43,622 nt of DNA from an uncultured Elusimicrobia bacterium. Lineage in GTDB: Bacteria > Elusimicrobiota > Elusimicrobia > Elusimicrobiales > UBA9959. A program made the position numbers and the translations under genes. Shown here in pieces: positions 1 to 9,058 of the stretch. The notes below the pieces were generated by a model, which saw only the letters and a list, made by a program, of their open reading frames with translations, was not told the DNA's origin and did not search any database. The DNA lies in contig CAIRNJ010000052.1 of the NCBI GenBank assembly GCA_903879915.1, positions 1-43,622 of the forward strand, given 5' to 3'. How positions within the stretch are numbered: the first letter of the stretch is position 1; each line of letters begins with the position of its first letter.

Positions 1-44
1 GGTCTTGCATTTCAACATTTTGTTGAAATGCAAGACCTGACCCC
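1..44. repeat. Palindromic REP-like element at window edge
   Basis: A 17-bp arm at 1-17 is followed by a short T-rich loop and its reverse complement up to about 38, then TGACCCC. The element is probably cut by the window edge. Motifs of the GGTCTTGCA...TGCAAGACC(TGACCCC) kind are typical of REP-like palindromes mobilised by REP-associated tyrosine transposases; that link is from general knowledge, and no such transposase is in this window. It sits just upstream of gpmI and could also fold in RNA. Confidence 0.6.
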
Positions 45-92
45 ATATATTTCCTAAAATATAGGCTGACCGCTTTACCTGAGGATATTACT

Positions 93-1649
93 ATGACCAA
101 GAAAAAAGTTCTGCTTATCGTGCGCGACGGCTGGGGGATGTACCGGCCCGACAAGTTCAACGCCGTCGACAACGCAAAAACGCCCAACATGCGCCGCTAC
201 CTCAGGGACTACCCCAATTCCGTGCTCGAACCGGCCGGCGAGGCCGTGGGGCTGCCCAAAGGCTACCAGGGCTCCTCCGAAGTGGGCCACCTGAACATGG
301 GCGCCGGCCGCATAGTCATCCAGGAGCTCAAGCGCATCATGGACATGATAGAGGACGGCACCTTCTTCACCATGCCCGCCCTGAAAGCCGCCCTCGACAA
401 CGCCGTGAAGAACGGCTCCGCCCTGCACCTGATGGGCCTGGTGCAGGACGAAGGCGTGCACTCGCACCAGGACCACATGTACGCCATTATGCGCCAGGCC
501 AGGAAAATGGGCATAAAGAAAGTTTACATCCATTTCTTCGCCGACGGCCGCGACACGCCCCCGCGCAGCGCGCTGAGCTTCCTGAAAATGCTGGAAGAGG
601 TCATAAAGGAAGTGGGCATAGCCTCGATAGGCACCATAATGGGCCGCTACTACGCCATGGACCGCGGCGAAAAATGGAAACTGACGGACCAGACCTATAA
701 CACCATCACCCGCGCAGAAGGCGCGAAGGCCGCCAGCGCCGAAGCCGCGCTGAACGACGCCTACGCCACACTGAAAAACCCCAACGGCCTGCCCATCGTG
801 GACGAGTACATCCCCCCCACCGTGATAGACGGCTATCCCGGCATGAGGGACGGCGATTCCGTGGTGCATTTCAACTTCAGGCAGGACCGCGCCATACAGC
901 TCACCAAGGCCTTCGTCGAGGACAATTACCCGGGGAACCGCTGGAAAAAGATGGACATCGTGTACTGCGGCCTCACCCGCTACTACGACGAGTTCAAGTT
1001 CAGCGCGCTGCCGCCGATGGACGAAGGCGGCGGCATGGAGAACCTGCTGGGCCAGGTGATCTCGGAAAAAGGCCTGAAGCAGCTGCGCCTCGCCGAGACG
1101 CAGAAGTTCAAGCACGTCACCTCCTTCTTCAACGGCAAGCGCACCGAACCTTACGCGGGCGAGGACCAGGTGGAGATAAAAGGCACCTGGGACCCCTCCA
1201 GCTTCGGCGAGCACCCCGAGATGAACGCACCCGAGGTATGCGCGCGCGCCCTTACCGAGATAGCCTCGGAGAAATACGACTTCATCCTGGTGAACTTCGC
1301 CAATTGCGACATGGTGGGCCATACCGGCATCTACGAGGCCGCCGTAAAAGCCGTGGAAATAACGGACCTTTCCGTAGGAAAACTGGTGGCCGAGGCGCTG
1401 CGGCACGATTACACCGTGATGGTCAGCTCCGACCACGGCAACGCCGAGGAAATGTGGAATTACAAACTGAACATGCCCATGACCGCCCACACCACCAACC
1501 CGGTGGAGTTCATTTATATAGCGAAGGATACCGCCGGCGTGAAACTGCGCCCGCACGGCATACTTTCGGACATCGCCCCCACGGTGCTGGCAGTGCTGGG
1601 CCTGCCGCAGCCCAAGGACATGACGTCGGAAACTTTAATACAGGGATAA
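93..1649 (+). CDS. gpmI: 2,3-bisphosphoglycerate-independent phosphoglycerate mutase
   Basis: Interconverts 3-phosphoglycerate and 2-phosphoglycerate in glycolysis and gluconeogenesis, using a phosphoserine intermediate and two Mn ions in the cytoplasm. The 518-aa length fits the iPGM family (about 510-520). The N-terminal metal motif appears as VRDGWG (usually LDGWG). The catalytic-serine region reads GSSEVGHLNMGAGR near residues 61-74, and the C-terminal metal site is visible in SSDHGNAEEM and the following TAHTTNPVEF. The alkaline-phosphatase-fold halves flank an inserted phosphotransferase domain. The ATG at 93 is preceded by GAGG. A DUF167 gene follows 11 nt after the stop, suggesting co-transcription. 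Confidence 0.96.
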   Translation: MTKKKVLLIVRDGWGMYRPDKFNAVDNAKTPNMRRYLRDYPNSVLEPAGEAVGLPKGYQGSSEVGHLNMGAGRIVIQELKRIMDMIEDGTFFTMPALKAALDNAVKNGSALHLMGLVQDEGVHSHQDHMYAIMRQARKMGIKKVYIHFFADGRDTPPRSALSFLKMLEEVIKEVGIASIGTIMGRYYAMDRGEKWKLTDQTYNTITRAEGAKAASAEAALNDAYATLKNPNGLPIVDEYIPPTVIDGYPGMRDGDSVVHFNFRQDRAIQLTKAFVEDNYPGNRWKKMDIVYCGLTRYYDEFKFSALPPMDEGGGMENLLGQVISEKGLKQLRLAETQKFKHVTSFFNGKRTEPYAGEDQVEIKGTWDPSSFGEHPEMNAPEVCARALTEIASEKYDFILVNFANCDMVGHTGIYEAAVKAVEITDLSVGKLVAEALRHDYTVMVSSDHGNAEEMWNYKLNMPMTAHTTNPVEFIYIAKDTAGVKLRPHGILSDIAPTVLAVLGLPQPKDMTSETLIQG

Positions 1650-1660
1650 TCGCTCCCTTT

Positions 1661-1879
1661 ATGTTCATTAAATTACGCGTCCACCCCGATTCCAAACGGG
1701 ACAAAGTAGTAAAACGCAGCGAGGATACTTACGAGATCTGGACCAAGGCGAAAGCCGAAAGGGGCATGGCCAACGCCGCGGCCCTGCGCGCGCTGGCGCT
1801 GGCGCTGGGCGTGGACGCTAAAAAAATACTGCTGATAAAAGGCGCACATTCGCCGTCCAAGATAGTCAAGCTTTTGTAG
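1661..1879 (+). CDS. DUF167 (YggU-like) family small protein
   Basis: A 72-aa cytoplasmic protein. The family hallmark GMANAAALRALA (about residues 35-46) is followed by a hydrophobic strand and GAHSPSKIVKLL at the C terminus, matching the DUF167/UPF0235 pattern 'G-x-A-N ... G-x-x-S-x-x-K'. The biochemical role of this family is not established. A longer in-frame ORF extends back into gpmI from 1238, but the ATG at 1661 starts exactly at the domain (MFIKLRVHPD) and leaves only an 11-nt gap after gpmI, so it is preferred. There is no strong Shine-Dalgarno, consistent with coupling to gpmI translation. Confidence 0.85.
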   Translation: MFIKLRVHPDSKRDKVVKRSEDTYEIWTKAKAERGMANAAALRALALALGVDAKKILLIKGAHSPSKIVKLL

Positions 1880-1885
1880 TATAAT
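1880..1885 (+). promoter_or_regulatory. Possible -10 box for the thioredoxin-fold gene
   Basis: A perfect TATAAT overlaps the stop region of the DUF167 gene and lies 39 nt before the ATG at 1924. No good -35 is seen at 16-18 nt, so this is a weak call. Confidence 0.3.
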
Positions 1886-1923
1886 TTCATGGTCTTAAGA
1901 AGTATTTTCAGGAAGGCCGTCTT

Positions 1924-2559
1924 ATGATAAGCAAAAAGAACGCGCGCCTGGCCGCGCTGGCCGCGGTCCTTATCTTCGTTTCCACCACGGCCGTGCTGCT
2001 GGCGCGCCAGTTGAACCTGGGCCCCACCCGGCCCGCGCCGGATTTCCGCACCTTCGGCCCCGTTACCGCCGCGGTACAGATCTACGAATACACCGATTTC
2101 GCCTGCCCCGCCTGCCGCCACGCGGCGCTGGCGCTGGAGGACATGCTGAAGATCTACGGCGGCGAGATACGGCTCACCTTCAAGCATTACCCGCTCGGCG
2201 GCATCCACCCATGGTCCGCGGACGCCGCGGCCTACGCCGACTGCGCCGGCGAGCAGGGCAAATTCCGGGAATACGGCGCGCTGCTGTTCGAAAACCAGGA
2301 AAAATGGGGGCTGGCCAAGGAAAAACCAGCGGAATTCGAAACCTTCGCGCGCAAACTGAACCTCGACTGGGGTAGAATGCAGGCCTGCGCCGCGGCCCCG
2401 GCCACGCGCCGGCGCGTGACGCTCGACGCCGCCGAAGGCGAAATGAAAGGCGTTAACGCTACCCCGACTTTTTTTATAAACGGCAAAAGAGCGGTAGGCG
2501 GCGGGCAGCTGCTGGAGCGGGCCAAAAGCTTCGATCTCCTGCTGAAAAAAGCCCGCTGA
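1924..2559 (+). CDS. DsbA-family thioredoxin-fold protein, membrane-anchored
   Basis: Predicted periplasmic thiol-disulfide oxidoreductase of 211 aa. Residues about 8-27 form a signal anchor after a Lys/Arg-rich start. The active site is CPAC in YTDFACPACRHA (about residues 56-67), and the cis-proline loop is NATPTFFING near the C terminus. The arrangement matches the Thioredoxin_4/DsbA-like family with an inserted helical domain. The start at 1924 has AGGAAGG upstream. The next gene, 35 nt downstream, encodes a MauE/DoxX-like membrane protein, a family that often accompanies thiol-redox proteins, so the two may exchange electrons across the membrane. Whether it oxidises, reduces or isomerises cannot be told from sequence. 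Confidence 0.88.
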   Translation: MISKKNARLAALAAVLIFVSTTAVLLARQLNLGPTRPAPDFRTFGPVTAAVQIYEYTDFACPACRHAALALEDMLKIYGGEIRLTFKHYPLGGIHPWSADAAAYADCAGEQGKFREYGALLFENQEKWGLAKEKPAEFETFARKLNLDWGRMQACAAAPATRRRVTLDAAEGEMKGVNATPTFFINGKRAVGGGQLLERAKSFDLLLKKAR

Positions 2560-2594
2560 GAATTTAGGGACCGCGGCCGGCCCCGGGAACTGAA

Positions 2595-3053
2595 ATGAGC
2601 GAAAAAACGGACCCTAAGGAAATTTTCGGCCTGCTGGCGAGGCTCGTGGTAGCCGGGGTTTTTATTTATTCCGGCATCGTCAAGGCGCTGGCCCCCGCCG
2701 AAGAGTTCGCTTACGCCATAGAGTCGTACAAAGTGCTGGCCGCCGGGCCGGCCCTGTGGGCCGCCTACTCGGTGCCCTGGATAGAACTTTACGCCGGGTT
2801 GCTGCTTGCGGCCGGCATCTTCACGCGGCTGTCCGGGCTGTTCACGGCGGCCATGCTGGCGTTCTTCGAGCTGCTGCTGGCCCAGGCCTGGCTGCGCGGC
2901 CTGCCCGTCACCTCCTGCGGCTGCTTCGGCGCCGGAAAATCCAACTCCCTGCCCCACGAATTCATGCAGAACCTGGTGCTGCTGGGGCTGCTCTGGCTGG
3001 CCCTGCGCCGCGGCCGCGGATTATCCGCGGACGCGCTGGTGAGGGAACCATGA
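2595..3053 (+). CDS. MauE/DoxX-like redox-associated membrane protein
   Basis: A 152-aa integral membrane protein with four hydrophobic segments (about residues 12-30, 55-75, 80-98 and 120-140). The short cysteine motif SCGCFG lies between TM3 and TM4, as in MauE and related DoxX-superfamily proteins, which are thought to pass reducing equivalents to periplasmic thiol proteins. Its gene directly follows the CPAC thioredoxin-fold gene, supporting a shared redox task. Its stop overlaps the next start (ATGA at 3050-3053), so the third gene is translationally coupled. Family membership is fairly clear; the exact reaction is inferred. Confidence 0.8.
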   Translation: MSEKTDPKEIFGLLARLVVAGVFIYSGIVKALAPAEEFAYAIESYKVLAAGPALWAAYSVPWIELYAGLLLAAGIFTRLSGLFTAAMLAFFELLLAQAWLRGLPVTSCGCFGAGKSNSLPHEFMQNLVLLGLLWLALRRGRGLSADALVREP

Positions 3054-3859
3054 CAAGGGCCGCCCTCCTGCTGGGCGCGCTGCTGTGCGCCGCCGGGCCG
3101 CTGCAGGCCATGCGGCCCTACGACCAGATGAAGAACAACCGCAGCAAGTCCGTCTGGCTTACGGGCAATTCCCCCAAGACCGGCGCGGACTATTACCTGG
3201 AAGTGTCCCAGGACGGGCGGGCCATCCTGCGCGAGGAAACGTCCAAGACCGTCACCACCCGGCGCGGGAACATCCCCGTGCAGCTGATCAAGGACTTTCT
3301 CCGCGAAACGGAGAACTCCGAAATAGTGAACACGAGGAACCGCAAACAGGACAAGACGGTTTTCTACCACGGTGAGCTGCTCAGCGTCTCGGCGTATGTC
3401 AGCGGCGAGCTTACCCTTACCAAGGCCCCGCTCAACAACTTCGGCGAAGCTTTCGCCTACGCTTTCGGCGAGTTACGCAAGGCGGTGATGGAGCTGCACG
3501 TCGACACCACTACGGCGGCCTTCCTGCGGGCCGAGCCGCTGGAAGGCGAAGCGCTGGACGCGTTCCGCGAAAAAGCCGCCCGGGACGGCGAAGTGAAGAA
3601 CATCGAGACCTACAATATCCAGAAAATAAAACCGCTGCTGGCCTCCATCAAGGACGCGAACCGCCTTATCCCGCTGGAAACCGCCGCGGACGTCAAAGAG
3701 CTGCAGGCGTTCATCACAGAGCAGCAGCTTTACGGCCTGCGCACGCTTTTTTACCTGCCCAGCACGCGCGGCACCTTTAAATGCAGCGTGCTGGAAGCTT
3801 CCAAGGCCGGCCCGGCCGGCCCCGCGGCAAAACCGGCCGCGCCGAGGAAGAAGCGCTGA
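3050..3859 (+). CDS. Secreted protein of unknown function
   Basis: A 269-aa protein whose first 20 residues (MTRAALLLGALLCAAGPLQA) form a clear signal peptide. The mature part is charged, has no cysteines except one near the C terminus and ends in a Pro/Ala/Lys-rich tail (PAAKPAAPRKKR). I do not recognise a family. The start is chosen because it gives the signal peptide and the 4-nt ATGA overlap with the MauE-like gene; longer in-frame extensions run through that gene in another frame. The operon position suggests an envelope role, possibly as a client of the upstream thiol pair, but the single mature cysteine makes that doubtful. Confidence 0.7.
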   Translation: MTRAALLLGALLCAAGPLQAMRPYDQMKNNRSKSVWLTGNSPKTGADYYLEVSQDGRAILREETSKTVTTRRGNIPVQLIKDFLRETENSEIVNTRNRKQDKTVFYHGELLSVSAYVSGELTLTKAPLNNFGEAFAYAFGELRKAVMELHVDTTTAAFLRAEPLEGEALDAFREKAARDGEVKNIETYNIQKIKPLLASIKDANRLIPLETAADVKELQAFITEQQLYGLRTLFYLPSTRGTFKCSVLEASKAGPAGPAAKPAAPRKKR

Positions 3860-3876
3860 CGCGGCCAGGCCCGACT

Positions 3877-4293
3877 ATGACCGAAGAACCACGCGTTAAA
3901 GTAGCAGCCATCGACGACGACGACGCCGTCCTGGAGATGTACGAGACCGGCCTGGGCGCGGCCGGCTTCGAGCTGCGCACTTTCTCCGACCCGAAACTGG
4001 CGCGGACCTTTTTCGCCGGGGCGCGGTCGGCCGAAATGCCGGACGTGATCCTGATGGACATAAAGATGCCGGACCTGGACGGCATAACCCTGATGAACGA
4101 GATCCGCGCGATGGACGCCGCCGCGCATATTCCCATCCTCGCGGTCAGCATCCTTGCCGACGCCATGACCGTCAGCGACGCCCGCCTGTTCGGCGCGATG
4201 GACTACATCGAAAAACCTTTCAATCTCCTCGCGCTCACGGACAAGATAAACCTGGCGGCGGAGATCTCGCGGAAAAGAGCGCCAAAAGCCTGA
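3877..4293 (+). CDS. Single-domain response regulator (REC only)
   Basis: A 138-aa receiver domain. The acidic pocket is DDDD at 13-16, the phosphoacceptor is Asp61 in VILMDIKMPDLDG, and the conserved lysine is Lys113 in IEKPF. There is no output domain, so it would act by protein contact or in a phosphorelay. The ATG at 3877 lies 17 nt after the preceding gene; an upstream in-frame start at 3781 would add 32 low-complexity residues that overlap that gene, so it is rejected. No cognate kinase is adjacent; the nearest kinase gene is at 7512. Confidence 0.88.
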   Translation: MTEEPRVKVAAIDDDDAVLEMYETGLGAAGFELRTFSDPKLARTFFAGARSAEMPDVILMDIKMPDLDGITLMNEIRAMDAAAHIPILAVSILADAMTVSDARLFGAMDYIEKPFNLLALTDKINLAAEISRKRAPKA

Positions 4294-4333
4294 CCGCGAA
4301 AGGCCGGGAACAAGCCTTCCTCTTTAATTTATA

Positions 4334-4339
4334 TATAAT
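4334..4339 (+). promoter_or_regulatory. Possible -10 box for the DMT-like gene
   Basis: TATAAT in an unusually AT-rich stretch (4321-4356), 43 nt ahead of the ATG at 4382. A convincing -35 is not visible. This marks a likely transcription start between the response regulator and the transporter-like gene. Confidence 0.4.
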
Positions 4340-4381
4340 ACAAGAGATTAAATTACGCCGATCAGCCGGACTGGAGACGAT

Positions 4382-5863
4382 ATGATAAGGACACTCAAGA
4401 CAGTTTTTACACAGAAAACCCATGAAGGAACCACCGAGCGCCTCTTACAGCTCTCCTTCTCCTACTTCGCCCTCTACGTGATGACAGGTTTCCTGGTCAA
4501 GTACTTCGAAAAAGTCCTGGGCGTAGGCGGCATCCAGTATACTTTCTACAACACCATGGCCGGCCTGATCATCTGCAACTCAGTGGTCATTGCCTGGGGC
4601 TGGTATAAGTTCCAGTCCACCGACCGGGTAAAAGTTCTGGGCTTCGATATGCCCCGGGAGTTCTTCTATATAATCCCCTCCGGCATCTGCACCGGCATCG
4701 TCATCCCCACGACCACGCTGATGTACACGCTGCCCATCTCCGTGATGGTAGCGATGATCATCATGCGGGCCAGCATCATCGTAATAAGCCGTCTCATCGA
4801 CGAGGCGCAGATACGCCAGGGCATCCTTCACAAAAAGGTCTACTGGGAAGAGAACGTGGCCGTAGTAATAGCCCTGATCGCCGTGGCCCTGCAGATGCTG
4901 AACTTCAAGGGCGCCACCGCCATGGTACAGGCCACCGGCAATTACGCCGCCTTCTTCGGCCAGCTGTTCGTGTTCGACAAGGCTAACTTCGACTTCCTGG
5001 GCAACGCGGCGGCCATGACCATCCTCACCTTTTACATCGTCGCCTACACCATCCGCATCTACATAATGAACTACTATAAAAACACCCGCAAGCCGGGCGC
5101 CGTCTACGACACCAAAGGCTTCTTCGCGGTGGAGCAGATCGTCTCCACCACGGCCCTGGTGCTGGCCGGGTTCATCTTCTTCCTGGTGGTGAACAGACAG
5201 GCCGCGGTACCGTTCACGGCTGCCGAACGCCCCGCCGCGGTACAGGCGGCGGAGCCCTCGCCCGAGCGCGAAGCCCTGGCGGCTTCCATAGCCAAAGCTG
5301 AAGCCCTGCTGGCCTCCGACACCTCCAAGTTCACCGCCGAGAACCGTTCCAAGGCGGAGGACGCCATCGCCGAGGCCGGGCAGCTGCTGGCCTACAAGAA
5401 AGTAACGCCGGAAGCGCTGAAAGCCGCCGCCGAGGCGGTGGACAAACCGGTGGCCGAAGTAAAAAAGACCTTCGCGTTCCAGTTCTCGGACGCGGCGAAG
5501 AACCCCACCCCCAAGTGGCTGCGCACCATAGCATCCGGCATACCCTTCGGCTTGGCGGCCTTCTTCTCGGTGTTCCTGTTCATGTTCAAGGGCCGCACCG
5601 CCACCTTCGCCGGCCTGGTGAACCGCCTTACCTCGCTGATAGCCGGCACTGCGGCCACCATACTGGTATGGTGGCTGATAAAAGACCAGAAACTGCCCAA
5701 GACGGAAGACTGGATCGGCCTGGCACTGATGTTCATCGCCATTTATTTCATAGGCAAAGCGGAGAAGAAACGCTCGCTGGAGCTCGCGAAAGCGCACGAA
5801 GTAGAACCCGAAGCGGATACGGAGCTCACTGTCAACGAGCCCGGGCCCGCGCCCGCGAAGTAA
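4382..5863 (+). CDS. DMT-superfamily-like multispanning membrane protein with inserted coiled coil
   Basis: A 493-aa inner-membrane protein. About six to seven hydrophobic spans lie in residues 25-290, then comes a soluble, Ala/Glu/Lys-rich insert (about 295-375, likely helical), then three more spans (about 385-465) ending in [18 protein letters not shown]. The last spans and the [18 protein letters not shown] region resemble drug/metabolite or nucleotide-sugar transporter repeats, but the match is by pattern only. An own promoter is likely (TATAAT at 4334). The next gene makes UDP-xylose, 43 nt downstream, so a sugar-nucleotide or glycan transport role is a reasonable guess. The substrate is unknown. 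Confidence 0.6.
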   Translation: MIRTLKTVFTQKTHEGTTERLLQLSFSYFALYVMTGFLVKYFEKVLGVGGIQYTFYNTMAGLIICNSVVIAWGWYKFQSTDRVKVLGFDMPREFFYIIPSGICTGIVIPTTTLMYTLPISVMVAMIIMRASIIVISRLIDEAQIRQGILHKKVYWEENVAVVIALIAVALQMLNFKGATAMVQATGNYAAFFGQLFVFDKANFDFLGNAAAMTILTFYIVAYTIRIYIMNYYKNTRKPGAVYDTKGFFAVEQIVSTTALVLAGFIFFLVVNRQAAVPFTAAERPAAVQAAEPSPEREALAASIAKAEALLASDTSKFTAENRSKAEDAIAEAGQLLAYKKVTPEALKAAAEAVDKPVAEVKKTFAFQFSDAAKNPTPKWLRTIASGIPFGLAAFFSVFLFMFKGRTATFAGLVNRLTSLIAGTAATILVWWLIKDQKLPKTEDWIGLALMFIAIYFIGKAEKKRSLELAKAHEVEPEADTELTVNEPGPAPAK

Positions 5864-5906
5864 CCGGGGCCGACCGGGTAATATTTACGAACTGGAGGCC
5901 TATTTC

Positions 5907-6836
5907 ATGAGAATATTAGTCACCGGCGCGGCAGGTTTTCTGGGCAGCCATCTTTCACGCTATCTGCTGGGCAAGGGCCATTCGGTAATAGGCATAGACA
6001 ATTTCCTGACCGGCAGCGTCGACAATATACAGGACCTGTTCAAGAACCCCAAGTTCGAATTCACCAAGTACGACGTCACCAATTACCTGCACGTGCCGGG
6101 CAAGCTCGACGCGGTGATGCACTTCGCCAGCCCCGCCTCCCCCATAGATTACCTGAAGTTCCCCATCCCCACGCTGAAAGTGGGCGCGCTGGGCACGCAC
6201 AAGGCCCTGGGGCTGGCCAAAGAAAAGAAGGCCATTTTCATGATAGCCTCCACCTCCGAGGTGTACGGCGACCCGCTGATCAACCCCCAGCACGAGGCCT
6301 ACTGGGGCAACGTTAACCCCATAGGCCCGCGTGGCGTCTACGACGAGGCCAAGCGCTACGCCGAGGCCATGACCATGGCCTACCACCGTTATCATAAAAT
6401 GCAGGTGCGCCTTCTGCGCATTTTCAACACCTACGGCCCCAACATGCGCCTGAAGGACGGCCGCGCGGTGCCCAACTTCATGACGCAGGCCCTGAAGAAC
6501 AAGCCCATAACGGTTTACGGCGACGGCTCGCAGACCCGCAGCCTGTGTTACGTCTCCGACCTGATAGAAGGCATCTACCGCCTGCTGGTGAGCAAGGAGA
6601 ACGACCCCGTCAACATCGGCAACCCGCACGAGGTCACCCTGCTGGAACTGGCCGAGACCATAAAGCGCCTGACCCGCAGCCGTTCTAAAATAGTTTTCCG
6701 CCCCCTGCCCGAGGACGATCCCAAGGTGCGCCGCCCGGACATTACCCGCGCGAAGAAAATACTTAAATGGGAACCGAAAGTGGACCTCGAGGAAGGCCTG
6801 CGGCGCACCATCACCTATTTCAAAACCAGGGTCTAA
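5907..6836 (+). CDS. uxs: UDP-glucuronate decarboxylase (UDP-xylose synthase), extended SDR
   Basis: Converts UDP-glucuronate to UDP-xylose and CO2 with bound NAD, feeding surface glycan synthesis. The 309-aa extended short-chain dehydrogenase begins with the Rossmann motif [10 protein letters not shown] (6-15). It carries the UXS-type signatures [20 protein letters not shown], the YxxxK pair in [25 protein letters not shown] and a C-terminal substrate segment [16 protein letters not shown]. These distinguish it from GalE and from dTDP-glucose 4,6-dehydratase. The ATG has GGAGG about 10 nt upstream. It stands between a transporter-like gene and a two-component pair, 7 nt from the next start. 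Confidence 0.9.
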   Translation: MRILVTGAAGFLGSHLSRYLLGKGHSVIGIDNFLTGSVDNIQDLFKNPKFEFTKYDVTNYLHVPGKLDAVMHFASPASPIDYLKFPIPTLKVGALGTHKALGLAKEKKAIFMIASTSEVYGDPLINPQHEAYWGNVNPIGPRGVYDEAKRYAEAMTMAYHRYHKMQVRLLRIFNTYGPNMRLKDGRAVPNFMTQALKNKPITVYGDGSQTRSLCYVSDLIEGIYRLLVSKENDPVNIGNPHEVTLLELAETIKRLTRSRSKIVFRPLPEDDPKVRRPDITRAKKILKWEPKVDLEEGLRRTITYFKTRV

Positions 6837-6843
6837 CGGCCTT

Positions 6844-7512
6844 ATGCGCGTCCTGATCGCAGAAGACGAAAAGAAAATCGCCGATTTCATAAAGCGCGGC
6901 CTTAAAGAAGAAGGCTACGCGGCCGACGTCACGCATTCCGGCGACGAGGCGCTGATGCTGGCCGAAGAGAACCCCTACGACCTGCTGCTGCTGGACGTGA
7001 TGCTGCCGGGCCTGGACGGCGTTACCGTCTGCTCGCGCCTGCGCGCCGCGGGCTTCGCCGCGCCCATCCTGATGCTGACGGCCAAAGACAGGGTGGAGGA
7101 CAAGGTAAAAGGGCTGGACTCGGGCGCCAACGACTATCTCACCAAGCCTTTCGCCTTCGAGGAACTGCTGGCCCGCATACGCGCCCTGCTGCGCGCCCGG
7201 CCCGAGGCCCCCTCCACGCTGCTCAAAGCCGGGGACATAGCGCTGGACCTTGCGGCCCATAAGGCCCGCCTGGCCGGCCGGGAACTGGACCTGAGCGCCA
7301 AGGAATTTTCGCTGCTGGAATACCTGGTGCGCAACAAGGACAGGATCGTCACCCGCACCATGATAGCCGAACACGTGTGGGACATAAACTTCGACACCGG
7401 CACCAACGTGATAGACGTCTACATAAATTATCTGCGGCGCAAGCTCGAAAAAAGCCCGGCCCGGAAAGTAATACACACCGTCAGGGGCAAAGGCTACATT
7501 CTTAAAAGCTGA
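6844..7512 (+). CDS. OmpR/PhoB-family response regulator
   Basis: A 222-aa transcription regulator. The N-terminal receiver has the acidic pair at Glu7-Asp8, phosphoacceptor Asp51 (LLLLDVMLPGLDG) and Lys101 (LTKPF). The C-terminal winged helix, about 125-222, shows the usual sequence LSAKEFSLLEYLVRN, then TRTMIAEHVW, then NVIDVYINYLRRKL and a final VRGKGYIL. It starts 7 nt after uxs and its stop overlaps the kinase start by one base (TGATG at 7510-7514), so all three are probably one transcript. The target genes are unknown. Confidence 0.95.
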   Translation: MRVLIAEDEKKIADFIKRGLKEEGYAADVTHSGDEALMLAEENPYDLLLLDVMLPGLDGVTVCSRLRAAGFAAPILMLTAKDRVEDKVKGLDSGANDYLTKPFAFEELLARIRALLRARPEAPSTLLKAGDIALDLAAHKARLAGRELDLSAKEFSLLEYLVRNKDRIVTRTMIAEHVWDINFDTGTNVIDVYINYLRRKLEKSPARKVIHTVRGKGYILKS

Positions 7513-8972
7513 TGCTGAACTCCGTCCGTTTCCGCATAACGCTCTGGTACGCCGCGGCGCTGGCCGTCACGCTGGTCATTTTCAGCCTGCTCGTCTACAA
7601 TAGTCTCGAAAAAAGCCTCGACGAGAACCTGGACCAGCTGCTGGCGGTGCGGGCGGAAGGCGTGGCCGACGCGCTGGAAGCCTACCTGGAGACCGAGCGC
7701 ATAGAGGTGGGCAGAGTTTCCGCCGCCGCGGCCAAAGGCGGCGCTTTCTACCGGATAGCCCCGGAGCTGGTGCGCCTGCACACCGAGGACCCGAAACAGG
7801 GCGCGATAGAACTGCGCATTCTCGACGCCAGCGGCGCCCAGCTTGAAAGTTCGCGCAGCGCGGCGGACGCGCCCGAGCTGCCGGAGCGCACGCTGAAGGA
7901 CGCGCTGAAAGGCAACGCCGCCTACGATACAATCAAAGCGGGCTCCGGGGACGGCCCGGAGAACACCTACCGCTCCTATACCACGCCGGCCTCCGGCACC
8001 CGGGGCGCCGTGTACCTGGTGCAGGCCTACCGCTCCACCTACCATACGCAGTTCGCCCTCAGGCACCTGCGCGTGATGATGGCCGCGCTGGTGCCGCTGA
8101 TAGTGCTGCTCACCGGGGCCTTCGGCATGTTCTTCGCCCGCGTGGCGCTGAGACCGGTGGCCGATATGGCCAGGACTATCCGGCAGATAACCGCCCACAA
8201 CCTGAGCCTGCGCCTGACCCCGCCGGGCACCCGCGACGAGATCCGCGAGCTGGCCGACCTTTTCAACGCCATGCTGGCGCGCCTCGAAGATTCTTTTCTT
8301 TCCGAGCGGCGTTTCATCCAGGACGTTTCCCACGAGCTGAAGACCCCGCTGACCATACTTAAGGGGGAGCTGGAGGTGGCGCTGAAAAAAGCCCGCTCGG
8401 CCGGGGAATACGCCGCCATCCTGCAGAGCAACCTGGAAGAGACGGAAAAGATGTCGCGCATAGTGGGCGACCTGCTTACGCTGGCCCGCTTCGACAACAG
8501 GGAAGTGCGCCTGGAGCGCTCGCGCGCTGACCTCGGCGAAATACTCGCCGGCGCCATAACCGCGCTGGCGGGGCTGGCCGAAAAAGCGGGAGTAAAGATA
8601 GAGCTGGCGGCGGCGGAGAATACCGGGGTGGAGGCCGACGCCGCCCAGCTGCACCGGCTGTTCCTGAACCTCCTGGACAACGCCATAAAATACGGCTCGG
8701 CCGGCGGCAGCGTAAAAGCGGAGATCTACAAGGACGCCGGGCGGCCGGCGGTAAGAATAGCCGACCGCGGCCCCGGCATCCCGGCCGGCGACCTGCCGCA
8801 CATCTTCAAGCGCTTCTACCGCGCCGACTCCTCCCGGAGCTCCGGCGGCTTCGGCCTGGGCCTGGCCATAGCCAGGTCCATAGCGGAGGCCCACGGAGCT
8901 GAAATAAAAGCCGAAAGCGCCCCCGGCGCCGGCGCCGCCTTCACCGTGATTTTCCCCCCCGCGGAACATTAA
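7512..8972 (+). CDS. Membrane sensor histidine kinase, partner of the upstream regulator
   Basis: A 486-aa inner-membrane kinase. TM1 is about residues 11-30, the periplasmic sensor 31-183, TM2 about 186-208, and HAMP about 209-262. The dimerisation helix carries His274 in DVSHELKTPL. The ATP-binding domain has the N box LFLNLLDNAIKYG, the G1 box DRGPGIP and the G2 box GFGLGLAIA. The periplasmic domain shows no recognisable ligand fold. The one-base overlap with the OmpR-type regulator makes them a cognate pair. The next gene, 86 nt downstream, encodes a small secreted protein that may be a regulon member or accessory factor. Confidence 0.95.
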   Translation: MLNSVRFRITLWYAAALAVTLVIFSLLVYNSLEKSLDENLDQLLAVRAEGVADALEAYLETERIEVGRVSAAAAKGGAFYRIAPELVRLHTEDPKQGAIELRILDASGAQLESSRSAADAPELPERTLKDALKGNAAYDTIKAGSGDGPENTYRSYTTPASGTRGAVYLVQAYRSTYHTQFALRHLRVMMAALVPLIVLLTGAFGMFFARVALRPVADMARTIRQITAHNLSLRLTPPGTRDEIRELADLFNAMLARLEDSFLSERRFIQDVSHELKTPLTILKGELEVALKKARSAGEYAAILQSNLEETEKMSRIVGDLLTLARFDNREVRLERSRADLGEILAGAITALAGLAEKAGVKIELAAAENTGVEADAAQLHRLFLNLLDNAIKYGSAGGSVKAEIYKDAGRPAVRIADRGPGIPAGDLPHIFKRFYRADSSRSSGGFGLGLAIARSIAEAHGAEIKAESAPGAGAAFTVIFPPAEH

Positions 8973-9058
8973 AATATTTTAATGCTGTTCTAAGCGCGCT
9001 TTAATGCGGCTAGTGCTACACTATGGGCATAGAAGTTATTTTTTGGGAGGAAACTAAA

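Noticed and set aside
75-1556. Long open frame antisense to gpmI, and similar long frames opposite or across most genes
   Set aside because: High-GC codon bias leaves open frames on the other strand. These have His/Val/Gly-rich or Arg/Pro-rich compositions and no domain signatures or ribosome sites, while the sense proteins match known families.
1238-1660. N-terminal extension of the DUF167 frame into gpmI
   Set aside because: The extension is low-complexity shadow of gpmI; the family domain begins at the ATG at 1661.
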